A stretch of DNA of 64,000 nucleotides from Vandiemenella viatica (lineage: Eukaryota > Arthropoda > Insecta > Orthoptera > Morabidae). How positions within the stretch are numbered: position 1 is the first letter of the stretch; each line of letters starts with the position of its first letter. Shown piece after piece: positions 21,921 to 31,939 of the stretch. Location: positions 188,684,685 through 188,748,684 of the forward strand of contig CM061914.1 in NCBI GenBank assembly GCA_031002005.1, given 5' to 3'. The position numbers and the translations under genes were made by a program. The notes below the pieces were generated by a model. It made no database searches, was not told the DNA's origin, and saw only the letters and a list, made by a program, of their open reading frames with translations.

Positions 21921-22430
21921 TTACATAAACAAAGCTGTAATTTTAATGAACGAATGAACTAAAAAATAAGGTTTTAAAGAGAAAATGAAAATAAAAGTCA
22001 GTGGAAGAGAGAGGACATAGGAAGAGAAGAAATGGCACTCAGAGGGGATGAAAGAAGTATGGACACGAAGAAGAATGGAAACAATGAAACATAAACATGG
22101 TTGCGTTATTGTAACCTCTAAAAGGGTTATTCGAAGAAAGAACAGCAAAGCCACACAGTACAATAGTAAGAAAAACTTTTACATAAACAAAGTTGTAATA
22201 TTAAAGGACTGAATGAACTGAAAAATCAGGTTTTCGAGAGAGAAGGGGGAAAAAATCCAATGAAAGAAAGAGGACACGGGAAGAGAAGGAAAGGCACTTG
22301 GAGAGGATGAAACAAGTATGGGCACAAAGAAGATTGAAGACAATGAAGCGTAAATATAGTTGATTTATTGTAACCTCTAAAAAGGTTAAACCGACGAAAA
22401 AGAATGCACACAAAAACTGTAACAGCGAAA
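21921..22430. repeat. ~258-bp diverged tandem duplication
   Basis: Unit 1 (21921-22178) and unit 2 (22179-22430) share TTACATAAACAAAG(C/T)TGTAAT, GTATGG(A/G)CAC(G/A)AAGAAGA and TATTGTAACCTCTAAAA. Identity by eye is about 80-85%. Both units read a similar hydrophobic minus-strand frame, but composition explains that and I do not call a gene. Confidence 0.75.
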
Positions 22431-22639
22431 ACTTGTGTTTTATTTACTGAAAAATAAAGTTTAAAATAAATACTAAAAGCACATGACAGTATAGAGCGCT
22501 ACCGAATATACAAGGGATGTTGAGAAGGACTCAAATCATAACAAAGGAAGACCCGCGTTTATAATGCCAACGCCATTAAACCAGTTTCAATTCTTTCCCC
22601 CAAAAACCAGATAAATAGTAATTTAATGATTTTACTAAT

Positions 22640-22960
22640 ATCCTTAAATGTTGTTCACAGTGGACGGATAAAGTTGGTATTGAATGAGTTCTGGAAATGA
22701 TTGGTAAGGAAAGAAGTTTGTGGAAGACAACAGGCAGGATGGTAAGTCGATTTTGAGACATGCAGGATTGGTTAATTCTTTTAGTGAAAGGAACAGCTGA
22801 AAGTAAGAACTATGGACGAAGACAGAGATTAGAACCTGTGAAGCAGATAATTGAGGACATAGGATGTAAGGTGTATGCAGAGATGAAGAGGTTGACGTAA
22901 CAAAGGAAGATATGGATGATTCCATCAAACCAGTCCAGAGACAGAAGGAATATATATATA
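22640..22960 (+). pseudogene. RTE-type LINE 3' end
   Basis: Matches the 3' end of the LINE at 42300-43437: GAGACATGCAGGATTGGTTAA, then GAAGCAGATAATTGAGGAC and a final CATCAAACCAGTC, followed by a TA-rich tail. Only the C-terminal part and 3' UTR survive. 22431-22639 and 22961-23280 hold nothing else recognisable. Confidence 0.75.
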
Positions 22961-23289
22961 TACATATATATTAAGGAATATTTAGTAATTTTGTTTAAAT
23001 CCTAATATTTTTGGATGGGATTAATAATAATGGTAACGTTTGTTTCGCGTAAACAATTCGCTTTAGAGGAACACTGTGTTGCGAAAATTAAAATGCTGAA
23101 GGTAATTAAAAGAGGGCTCCTAAATTTTGACAGTTAGTGCTGTGCCTTCGAACTCAAGCTGCCTGATAAGTTACACCACATTGTAGATACCCACATCGGA
23201 TAACAATTGTAATTTTTATATACCTTAGCTAAATCCCTCTTTCAAACGATATTACAATCACAGAATTCTAATATAATTTCTGCCCTTTT

Positions 23290-23700
23290 CCTCGTTGCTT
23301 CAGGCGGGACTGGCTTGTAACTTCCTCACGTGTGACGTCAGTTCGAATGTTTTTATATCGATGGTAGTGGGAACGCCCAGAAGTCGACCATTACTTACTG
23401 TGTGTCTGTCTCTCCAGCTCTGGAAGTAACCTCGTGTTGAACGTCGATGCGCCACTGACCACTTCGGCTTCCGTCGGCCGTCGTCGTGCCACATCGGCTG
23501 CGACGCACCAGAATAGTCTGGCAGGACGCCACAGTGTCGCAGTCTGGACGCCTCGCGCGTCACCACTTGCATTGCGCTGGCTTCTTCCTCATACAGACAC
23601 CAGCTCTCTTCACGAAGACCGAGCGTGTTGGTGAGCAGTGAAACTTTGGTCCCGCATTCGGTTCCTCGTCTGCCCATCCAGATTTCGGTTATATAGGGAC
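23290..23700. other. GC-rich island ending in SINE-like sequence
   Basis: About 350 bp of GC- and CpG-rich DNA. A 156-codon antisense frame runs through it (23300-23770) but has no recognisable domain. The last part (CCGCATTCGG...CCATCCAGATTTCGG at 23651-23690) is a degraded S1 SINE block. Likely repeat debris rather than an exon. Confidence 0.4.
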
Positions 23701-23926
23701 GGAAATTAAAAGTGCAATACCCAGGTGGAGTTCTGGAAACGGAATGAAATCTGGCCACGGGTATCCCCACATGAAGAGCATAATTAAAAGTTTAAAGTTT
23801 TACATTTAACAGTATGAGAATTACAAGGCTATTTATTATCCAAAATTGCTACTTTTTTGCGTATAATTTGTGAAAATTGTGGTATAGCATGACACTTGTT
23901 TGTCCACAGGTTCCTGTTGACCAAGT

Positions 23927-24960
23927 ATGCCAAGGCGATGAGTGATAACCCTCTACACCCAAGTGCCTAACTGTGAGAGAGGTCGGAGAATTGACGTATT
24001 TGAAGTGGGTGCATCATATCGTGAAATCTGCCAAAGGAATGGCCGTAATGCAATGTCAGTATACAGACTGGTTACACGGTTGATGAAAGAAGGCTGTAGT
24101 ACTCCTAGAGCAGACACAGGTCCATACAGAAGGACAACAGCACGTGAGGACCGCCATATTGTGTGGGTGGCTGTTGCTGGCAGACTGGTGACTGCAGGCC
24201 AGATCCAAGCAGTGGTTACAGAGAGAGTCTCCCCCCGGATGATTGTAAAACAATTGCTTGAGCCTGGGTCACAATCTCTGACCACTATGCAATGTGGCCT
24301 TTTAGCCTGATTTCATTGCCAACATCGTGTAACCTTGGTGTAATGCATAACGCAAATGGATTCTTGAATATGGTACATTTGTATTTAGAGACGAGTCTCG
24401 ATTCTGTCTGTGCCAAAGTAATAACCGACAACATGTTAGCAGACGTAGTGGAGAAATGGCTTACTCTGCTGTGATTTCAGAACGTCACACAGGTGCAGCC
24501 ACTGATGTCATGGTTTGGGGGCAATCAGTTTCGACAGCAGGACTGAGTTGGTTGTTGTTGAAGGCACAATGACAACCCATCACTATGTGGACGTGGTGCT
24601 GCACCCTATAGTGGTACTCCTCATGTCCACCATCCAATTGGCATCATCCAACAGGATAATTCCCGTCCTCATACCGTGACCATCACTACACAAGCACTGC
24701 AAGGGGTTTCTATCACAATTTGGACCATATGGTACCTAGATTTTTCCCAAATAGAGCATTTCTGTGGTGCCAGGAGCAGACACATTAGACCACATGGTCA
24801 ATTAGCACAAACTGTGCAACAACTGAAAGCACAAGACATGCAGGCGTAGAGAGACATACCCCAAGAAGACATCCGAATACTTATTGGTTCAATGCTGGCA
24901 AGGATCCACAAAAGTATAGGTGCTAAACAGTGCTCCACAGTATTAATCATGGCAAGCAAA
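23927..24960 (+). pseudogene. Tc1-type transposase pseudogene
   Basis: It begins ATGCCAAGGCGA, encoding MPRR and then a stop. The N-terminal helix-turn-helix region is open from 23942 to 24310 (EVGASYREICQRNGRN, REDRHIV, TAGQIQAVV). Frameshifts follow. The DDE core remains readable: RDESRFCLC near 24390, AVISERHTG and VMVWG near 24510, QQDNSRPH near 24650 and FSQIEHF near 24750. The second D and the E are 32 residues apart in frame, against 34 usual for Tc1, so a small deletion is likely. The family cuts and pastes at TA sites. TIRs were not identified. Confidence 0.9.
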
Positions 24961-24969
24961 AGAGAAATT

Positions 24970-25376
24970 ATGAAATTGCAAAATAATTTAATAAGGGAAT
25001 GAGGTCTGTTCTAAATAAAAGACAAACTGAAAATGTCAGTAATATGCTTAAGGACTTAGGATATTTACATATTGAAAAGGAAATAATTAGAGATGTACTG
25101 ACTTTTGTATATAGGTTTGAAAGTAGATTATTACCAAGATATGTGACTAGATTAGTACAAAAGAATAATGATGTACATAATTATAAGACAAGGCAGGCAA
25201 ATCATTTCCATTCGACTTATAATAAAAGTAGTAAAGCACAGAAAACACTGTTGCACAAAGGTTTAAAAATATTTAACAAATTACCTGATGAAATAAAAAG
25301 GACCAAAACTGTTGCAAGTTTTAGAGAAAAGCTGGGTAATTGGTTAGAGGAAAGAGATTGTAATATTTTCTCATGA
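24970..25376 (+). pseudogene. LINE ORF2 C-terminal fragment
   Basis: A 125-codon frame (24999-25376) contains VLTFVYRFESRLLPRYV, then KTRQANHF and LKIFNKLPDEIKRTKT, ending in a stop. The N.LP.EIK...F..KL pattern is characteristic of the last helices of CR1/jockey-type ORF2. RT itself is absent. The family is uncertain. Confidence 0.6.
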
Positions 25377-25444
25377 AGGAGTTCATTGAAATAACACTTT
25401 GTTTATATTTGTTTTTTCTGTTTTATGTTTAATATGATGTATGA

Positions 25445-25487
<43 letters not shown>

Positions 25488-25819
25488 GCGCCGGCAGGAT
25501 TGCTTTAAGGGTGGTACATCTGTATCTTTTTTATACGTTATATACTCGCATAACACTTATTACTTATTATGGATACTGAATTTATTGACAAGCTGTTGAA
25601 CAAATTAGGACAACAACCTAGGGGCCTTAAGTTAGGTTTAAAAATATTTAACAAATTACCTGATGAAATAAAAAGGACCAAAACTGTTGCAAGTTTTAGA
25701 GAAAAGCTGGGTAATTGGTTAGAGGAAAGAGATTGTAATATTTTCTCATGAAGGAGTTCATTGAAATAACACTTTGTTTATATTTGTTTTTTCTGTTTTA
25801 TGTTTAATATGATGTATGA

Positions 25820-25866
<47 letters not shown>

Positions 25867-26007
25867 GCGCCGGCAGGATTGCTTTAAGGGTGGTACATCT
25901 GTATCTTTTTTATACGTTATATACTACACTTATTACTTATTATGGATACTGAATTTATTGACAAGCTGTTGAACAAATTAGGACAACAACCTAGGGGCCT
26001 TAAGTTA
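25260..26007. repeat. 375-bp tandem duplication including LINE end and (TA)n
   Basis: Unit 1 is 25260-25634 and unit 2 is 25635-26007. Both run from GTTTAAAAATATTTAACAAA through the LINE stop codon, a (TA)n microsatellite (about 25450-25485 and 25827-25864), GGGCGCCGGCAGGATTGC, to CTAGGGGCCTTAAGTTA. They differ mainly in TA length and a 6-bp indel near 25550. The junction fuses a MDTEFIDKLL frame to the duplicated LINE end. Confidence 0.93.
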
Positions 26008-26039
26008 TTATTCGAACAGTTAATTTAATAATAAAATTT

Positions 26040-27630
26040 TTGTTTCTTAATATTTTTCTCTGTATTTTGTTTCACAGCAGAAGGGTCCATCTCAAATTCT
26101 ACACGCCGTGCAAAAGCGGGAATGTTTTCTATGGTTTCGTCAGTGAAAGAATTTTTAAATTTGGTGTTAAATACGGTACTCTTGTCGCGGCTGTCATCAA
26201 CTTACCGACCGTCTTGTAGTAGAACTGACGTATTTTTGTCACTACCACTAACTTTTTTTACATACAACCAAAATTTCTTTGGGTTTTCGTTGAGACTCTT
26301 GGAAAGTGAGTTGCTCCTAAAGTCATTAAAGGCCTGGCGCATCGCATTCTTGACCTGTCCTCTTGTCTCAGCTAGCTTTTCTAAATCACTCCTATACATC
26401 AAAGAAAAGTCTTTCCCGGCGTATTATTGATACATATTCTTCGCGGGTTTGCCGCCGGATCACATTATCTAACCACAAGCTTTCGGCGGCTTGCACCGCC
26501 GCCATCATCAGGCCTGTTGTAACTGAAGGAATGTGATCCGGCGGCAAACCCGCGAAGAATATGTACTCCTATACATCGTCCTCCTTGAGCGTGCATGTAT
26601 CTTCATTTCCTTTTTTAAGTAACTTTTAACTTCACGCGTATACCACGGGGGATCGTTCTCATCCCTGATTGTCCTTTTCGGTATATGTAAGTCCATACCC
26701 TCCCTGACTATATGCATGAATCGAAGCCACATCTCTTCAACTGAGCCTCTTCCTTCTGTAAAGGTAATATAATTATCCCTCAAAAACGTTCTTAAACTCT
26801 CCTTTGGGGGCCTTTTTAAGCCTGTAAACGACTCTTCCTTTTTTCTTTTTGCGCGCGGCTATTAATTTTACTGTAGCAATTACAGCTTTATGATCACTTA
26901 TTCCCATGGTGGTAGAAATGTCTGTGAATAATTCAGGCCTATTCGTAACGAGAATATCTAAAAAAAATTCGTTGTCGTTGTGCAACCACGTTGGTTCAGT
27001 GACGAGCTGCTCAAGATTAAAATCTGAGAAAAGGGCAAGAATAATTTCACAGGATGTTTTGTCCCTGCCACCAGTAACGTGGACGTAATTAGTCCAGTTC
27101 ATATACGGAAAGTTGAAGTCACCACCTAGTATTATTGCAAGATCCGGAAATTGACGAGCTATATTACTTACATTAGTTCTTAAGGCCTCAGCAATAGCGA
27201 CATCTGTATCTAGAGGACAATAGAAAGAACCTATTACAAATTTTTTCCTAGTTACTTTTAGTCTAATCCATAGGATTTCACAGACCGTATCGATATTTAT
27301 TTCGTTACACGACAGGTGTTTACTAACGGCTATAAATACACCGCCTCCATTAGAATGCAACCTACCCTTACGGAAAACATTCATGCTATCGTTAAAAATT
27401 TCTGCTGAACTTATATCCGGTTTTAACCAGCTTTCAGTACCTAATACAATATCTGCTTCTGTGCTACTAATAATACTTTCAAGCTCAGGCTGCTTATTAC
27501 AAACACTTCTACAGTTAATAACGAGTACTTTTAACGGTCGAGACTGACTTACGCTACTCCTAACATATGGTGCCGAATTTGATTGGGTTGCCCGTAACTG
27601 TAATCCCAGTTTCGGGTCTTCCTCCCTCAA
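26040..27630 (-). pseudogene. CR1-type LINE ORF2: endonuclease, RT missing
   Basis: The frame 26773-27630 (285 codons) is an AP-like endonuclease nicking target DNA: VLVINCRSV (N39), GTESWL (E66), GSFYCPL, GGDFNFP (D171, N173), FLDILVT and GISDHKAV (D246, H247). A frameshift near 26775 leads to 26508-26783 (WYTREVKSYLKKEMK). After the foldback insertion it resumes at 26202-26402 (FWLYVKKVSG) and decays to about 26040 (PAFARRVEFEMDPSAV). The RT domain is absent, so the copy is truncated at its 3' side, the reverse of usual LINE truncation. No ATG marks the start; the frame overlaps the ORF1 stop (TTGA). Confidence 0.9.
26401..26564. mobile_element. foldback insertion with 13-bp target duplication
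   Basis: ACTCCTATACATC occurs at 26388-26400 and 26565-26577, and the 164 bp between are foreign to the LINE frame. Inside, a perfect 35-bp inverted repeat pairs 26432-26466 with 26530-26564 (core GCGGGTTTGCCGCCGGATC). Removing 177 bp rejoins the LINE reading frame at MYRS. The centre includes TTCGGCGGCTTGCACCGCCG. The type of element is not recognised. Confidence 0.88.
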
Positions 27631-28613
27631 CCTAAAAAATCCCCCAATTCACTCCACACGGCCCCTGCGACCCGTGTAGCCGATTCACGTGTGTAGTGCA
27701 CACCTGATCTATCCAAGGGAACCCTACACGACTCGACCCCAGGGCGAAGATCAAGGAATCTGCATCCACGATTATCGCAGAAACGTCGCAGTCTCTGGTT
27801 CAGACCCTCGACTCGGCTCTGAACCAGAGGTCCACAGTCGGTTCTATCGACAATGCTGCAGATAGTTAACTCAGCCGAAATCTTGCGGTCATCAACCACA
27901 GAGGTCACCCTTTGAGCAAGCCGCCGGAAGGAAGAGAGGATAACCTCCGACCCCAGGCGGCAAGCATCATTGGTGCCGACATGAGCTACAATCTGCAGCT
28001 GGCTATACCTCGTCCCTTCAATGGCATCCGGAATGGCCTGTTCCACATCTTGGATCAGACCTCCCGGAATGCACAAAGAATGGACACAGGACTTCTTCCT
28101 TGACCTATTCGCCATGTCCCTAAGGGGCTCAATGAAACGCCTAACGTTGGAGCTACCTACCACCAAAATCCCCTTCTGTGGTCGCTCAGACCTTGTGGGC
28201 GGTGGGGCTGTCAACTCGCAGTTTGACGATTGTGGATCTGAACCAGACCCAGACAACACATCAAACCTATTGGACAGTGGTACAAGCTTGCCAACCTGGG
28301 ATTCAGACTTGTACGACTGCCCCCGCATGCGGCATCGACGTCCGGAAACCACACGCCAGACACCATCAGGTGACTGACGCACAGATTCCAAAGTCCCAGC
28401 CTGGACTGCAGGTACGATGAAAGGTAGGGGAGAACCAATAAGAGCTCTAGCTTCATCAGGGTCACTCATATCACAGCTGCTGCAGTCGCCTACGGCAGCT
28501 TCCAGCCTTGTAACTTTCGTTAGTAAATCTGCAAGCTTAGCGCGAAGATCATCCACCTCAGCCCGCGTCTGCACACAGCAATCACAGTCCCAACAGTGCC
28601 AAGCAATATACAT
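27627..28613 (-). CDS. CR1-type LINE ORF1 with SGNH/GDSL esterase domain
   Basis: 328 intact codons from ATG (28613) to TGA (27627). The N-terminus has a short Cys-rich stretch (WHCWDCDCC), then a coiled coil (VDDLRAKLADLLTKVTRLEA, about 20-41). The SGNH hydrolase part has block I GILVVGSSNVRRF (about 148-160), GG at 184-185, HVGTNDA (211-217) and DRSGVHYT (301-308, Asp/His). Such esterase ORF1 proteins are known from CR1 LINEs and bind element RNA; the esterase role is unclear. An in-frame ATG upstream may lie beyond the hAT insertion at 28621, because the frame stays open into 34672-34725. ORF1 overlaps ORF2 by one TTGA. Confidence 0.9.
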   Translation of the reverse strand: MYIAWHCWDCDCCVQTRAEVDDLRAKLADLLTKVTRLEAAVGDCSSCDMSDPDEARALIGSPLPFIVPAVQAGTLESVRQSPDGVWRVVSGRRCRMRGQSYKSESQVGKLVPLSNRFDVLSGSGSDPQSSNCELTAPPPTRSERPQKGILVVGSSNVRRFIEPLRDMANRSRKKSCVHSLCIPGGLIQDVEQAIPDAIEGTRYSQLQIVAHVGTNDACRLGSEVILSSFRRLAQRVTSVVDDRKISAELTICSIVDRTDCGPLVQSRVEGLNQRLRRFCDNRGCRFLDLRPGVESCRVPLDRSGVHYTRESATRVAGAVWSELGDFLG

Positions 28614-28847
28614 AGGCCAGCAGAGGTGTGAAAGATACCTTATAAAAATTATTTGAAATACAAGATACTTTTAAGTAATGGATTTCATATATCGGATATA
28701 AGATACGTTTGTAAATAGTATCTGAAATACAAGATACAAAATATGTATCTTCCAAATACTTTATCAAGATAAAATTAATTTTGTATGGTGTATTTTTATT
28801 TTGTTTTGAAATATGTTTACTCATATACAATGTACAAGACGATCTTT

Positions 28848-28958
28848 AAAATTTAAATAAGTTAAAATCAGTTCTTCAAACATCTGATCACTCATTTTTC
28901 TTCGATGAGGTCTCATTATCATTCGCTGCTCAGGAATGGAACTCAACAAACAGGTGCT
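28848..28958 (-). pseudogene. hAT transposase C-terminal dimerisation segment
   Basis: On the minus strand it reads STCLLSSIPEQRMIMRPHRR and then KMSDQMFEELI. The (S/A)G..MRP.R..MS..M.E.L.FL pattern is the hATC dimerisation region near the end of hAT transposases. It lies about 230 bp from the element end, as expected. Upstream to 30000 the frame is too decayed to follow with confidence. Confidence 0.85.
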
Positions 28959-28959
28959 G

Positions 28960-30073
28960 TAGTTTAAAAACTTTGTTTTTACTTTTGATAAACATCTAAT
29001 TTTTTTAGAAATTTTTCCTTATAACTTAAGTATTGAAGTTTTTTTAAGTCAATGATACTGCCAGTAGGTTCTATGTTGTCGCCGTTAGTGGCATTCGCAA
29101 TAAAGGAATCAGAGTCCTCTAAAAACATACTATAATATTCGTCTTTTCTTTATGTCCTCTCCATTGCAGTTTAAAGCCTCTGGTTTTTTTTTCCAGATCG
29201 AATAATTTTTCCTATTTTAATCAATACGTTATTTTACATGTTTTCTTAAAATACTTTTGATACACATTTCATTTTTTTTTAAATGTATGGGACACTGAGG
29301 GTAATATTGCATTGTATGCTGCAGCAGCTCAAACAGCAAAACCTTTTTGAAACATGTGTTTAGATTTTCTTCGATGACATTTGACAAAGTGCCGCGATAT
29401 TTTGTGTTTCCATTTTAAGACACTTAACCATATGCTTGATTCTCATTTGTTCGGGTATTAGACAATAGTATTAGATACCTTTATTCCCTCGCAGACTTTG
29501 GATAGCTTCTACTATTAACTTTGAACAGTTCACATATTCACATTAAAATGTTTTTCATCTTCCTTAAAATGAGATATTTTAAGGATTTGTGTTGTTTCAT
29601 TCAGACGTCCTGGCGCTGCTAAAAGGCCTTTTTAGAATTCAATCTGGTTTTTCATGGAGAAGTTGGTGACTTTCCTATCAGTTCCAAATATGTTTCACGT
29701 GCTTTTGGAGATGCAGGGTTCATGGCGCTTGTGTGTTTTCCCGTCACGCATTTGCAATAATTATCCTGTAGCTAGGAGGTTATGTCCAGCTATCGAATAA
29801 ATATTCAGTAGTTGCTCCAAGACAAGTTGTTTATTCACCAGTAGTTGGTACAATATAGACCACTGTGTGGCGCAGTTGAGGTATCTTATATAAAGGATCG
29901 AATGTTCGAGAACGTATTTACAGAACTTTCTGTACTTAACTGAATTTAGTATAAAATTATAGAACAATCTGGAAAGGGTTAGATATGTGAGAAAAAATCG
30001 TTAGTAGATGGCGGTATACGATCCCGGAACCCCTGAGCCAAAGTGGTGACTCATTCCGGGCCGCGTCGAGCGG
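28960..30073. other. decayed interior of the hAT element
   Basis: AT-rich, T-run-rich. Probably the remaining hAT transposase gene on the minus strand (fragments such as YFGTDRKVTN), but stops and shifts prevent a gene call. Confidence 0.4.
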
Positions 30074-31850
30074 CTACATCTGGAGGCGCTTGTGAAGGCG
30101 GGGCGTGCTCGAAGTATCGCCACTGCGGAGTAACGCCACAATCCCTTTGATCTCTTGTAACCTAAAAACAATCACAGTCCTAACCAAAACATAACTGTAA
30201 ATATCCCTTACAGCTTTTGCTAACATCTCAGATAGTACTCCCTTGCCTGTTCTATTAAGGTACGGGCCACGCCTAGTGAAACTCCAACTACCAATGGTAT
30301 CCGCCGGCACAACATTCAACACAGAACTAATACCATTCCCAAGTAGTAACTCCATTTCCACTTTTACACACCTCACAGCGTGGTTCAACTGTGGCCGGTC
30401 ATGGCAACTTATGACCTGCATGAATTCCACCCTGGTAAGTTGTGTCTCTTTCACCACCTTCCTCAGGTCACTTTCTATACTATAACTTGTGTTCCTATCA
30501 ATTTTAATGCCCGCAAATCCCACTGTCACTACTCTATCGTCCTTTGTAAAATCCTTACAATGTGATCCTATATTACCTGGACTAATGTTGAAACTAGGAT
30601 TTGAAAGTTTTATGACCTGGTTGCCTGTGTGTAATTAATGCAGCAGAAGAGGGACTACACCCTTTCCATGGCTACTACCTAACAGCAGAGCCTTCTTTCT
30701 TCGTATTTTTTTCCTTCCACGCCTCTGTTAATAAAGGCCTGTTGCACCTTACCTACTCCTCTATCTACAGTGGCTCTTCCTAATCTGACTCAGGTAACAT
30801 GTCAAATCTACTTCTACCTAAAATTTATGAATTTTCTGGCTTCTTGATTCTGTTAATCATATTTACCTTACGATCTGATTATCAGCTCCCAACCATTTTT
30901 CTCATCATCCTCACTAAACCTACCATCTCCGATTTCTACATCCATTGGCTGAGCCTCCGCAGGTTGAGCTTCCACAAGATTGACTCATTGTAGGCAGAGC
31001 CTCCACAGGTGGAGCCTCCAAAAGCAGACCATCACACAGGCATTGCTACCTACAAGTTGAGCCTCCATACGCTGAGTCTCCACAGGCCGAACTTCAAGGA
31101 TTCTGAACCTCTTAAGTCCATCTCTCTAATCGTTTCGTCCTGCCCCGAAATTTTTCTGCTCCAGTCTGTAAATTTCCTCTTCCCTAAATTGAGAGGTACA
31201 ATACCATGGTAGAGCCTCATGTAGTTCCCTTTTTCCCTCTGCCCTGAATTCGCAATGAAGCCACTTTTATACCCAGACGTCTGCGATAGGCACAAAGCTT
31301 TCCCGGCATGTTCAATTTAAAATAGCGATATTGTATAATGCTACCGAGAGTAACACCAACAGTTATTTACGAATTATTATTACTATTTACTACCGACAAG
31401 TAGTTAGTTTAATGTTTTAGAACTTATTAAATAAAAACTGTCATATTCTAAATGGAACAGCTGCTTCTATAGTAGCAATACAATAACCTCAACAGATTTA
31501 ATTAGATACGTAACTAAGAAGTTAAAATTGTTAAATAACTTATACCCACAATGTTTACCTTTACTATAGTATTCTTAATAAACTAACTGCCAAGCTTTCA
31601 GCTATCTATAAATGAATACAACTTGCTATAAAGGAAAGATACTATCTAACAACAATGACGCAATTTGAAACTTATTTTTGTAGGTAAATATAAATAATTC
31701 TTCTCGCTAGCAAGAATCCTAACAATTTAATAAACATTTTAAAGAAATTTAGTATACAAAATTTAGTCTACAAAATTAAGTTAGTAGTATAGTAAATCAG
31801 AGTTTGGTGAGCAGCCTTCACATATGCAACCAACGATTACTCAGTCCCTG
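30074..31850 (-). pseudogene. LINE 5' region and ORF1 (esterase type), truncated
   Basis: On the minus strand, 31850-31330 is AT-rich and recurs at 41719-42140, so it is probably a 5' UTR. ORF1 relics follow. 30640-30790 matches the GSSHG block of the copy at 51076-51620. 30074-30529 holds 151 codons ending with an FTRRGPYLNRTGKGVLSEML segment, where SGNH ORF1 proteins have their last DxxH-like block (GLHLN..GK). Several frame breaks. ORF2 is missing after it. Confidence 0.72.
30930..31095. repeat. degenerate minisatellite within LINE ORF1
   Basis: Seven or so imperfect copies of a 15-21 bp unit (GAGCCTCCACAGGTTGAGC and variants). On the minus strand it codes for VEAQPAEAQP-like runs. A shorter version sits at 51545-51600 in the related ORF1 copy. 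Confidence 0.65.
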
Positions 31851-31939
31851 CAGAGTGAAATCTGAATTTGGTATACACTTATTTAAATAAAATAAAAATT
31901 AATATGATTCGCTTATTTATTTACTTGCATTTCAATTCC

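Noticed and set aside
23300..23770. 156-codon antisense ORF in the GC-rich island
   Set aside because: Long frame explained by GC content; no domain, and part of it overlaps SINE-like sequence.
25449..25864. CRISPR-like or functional tandem array
   Set aside because: Only two units, with simple TA repeats inside; this is an ordinary tandem duplication.
24970..28613. Twin-priming inversion of one LINE
   Set aside because: The order of inverted 5' and sense 3' parts is the wrong way round for twin priming, and the two parts may belong to different families.
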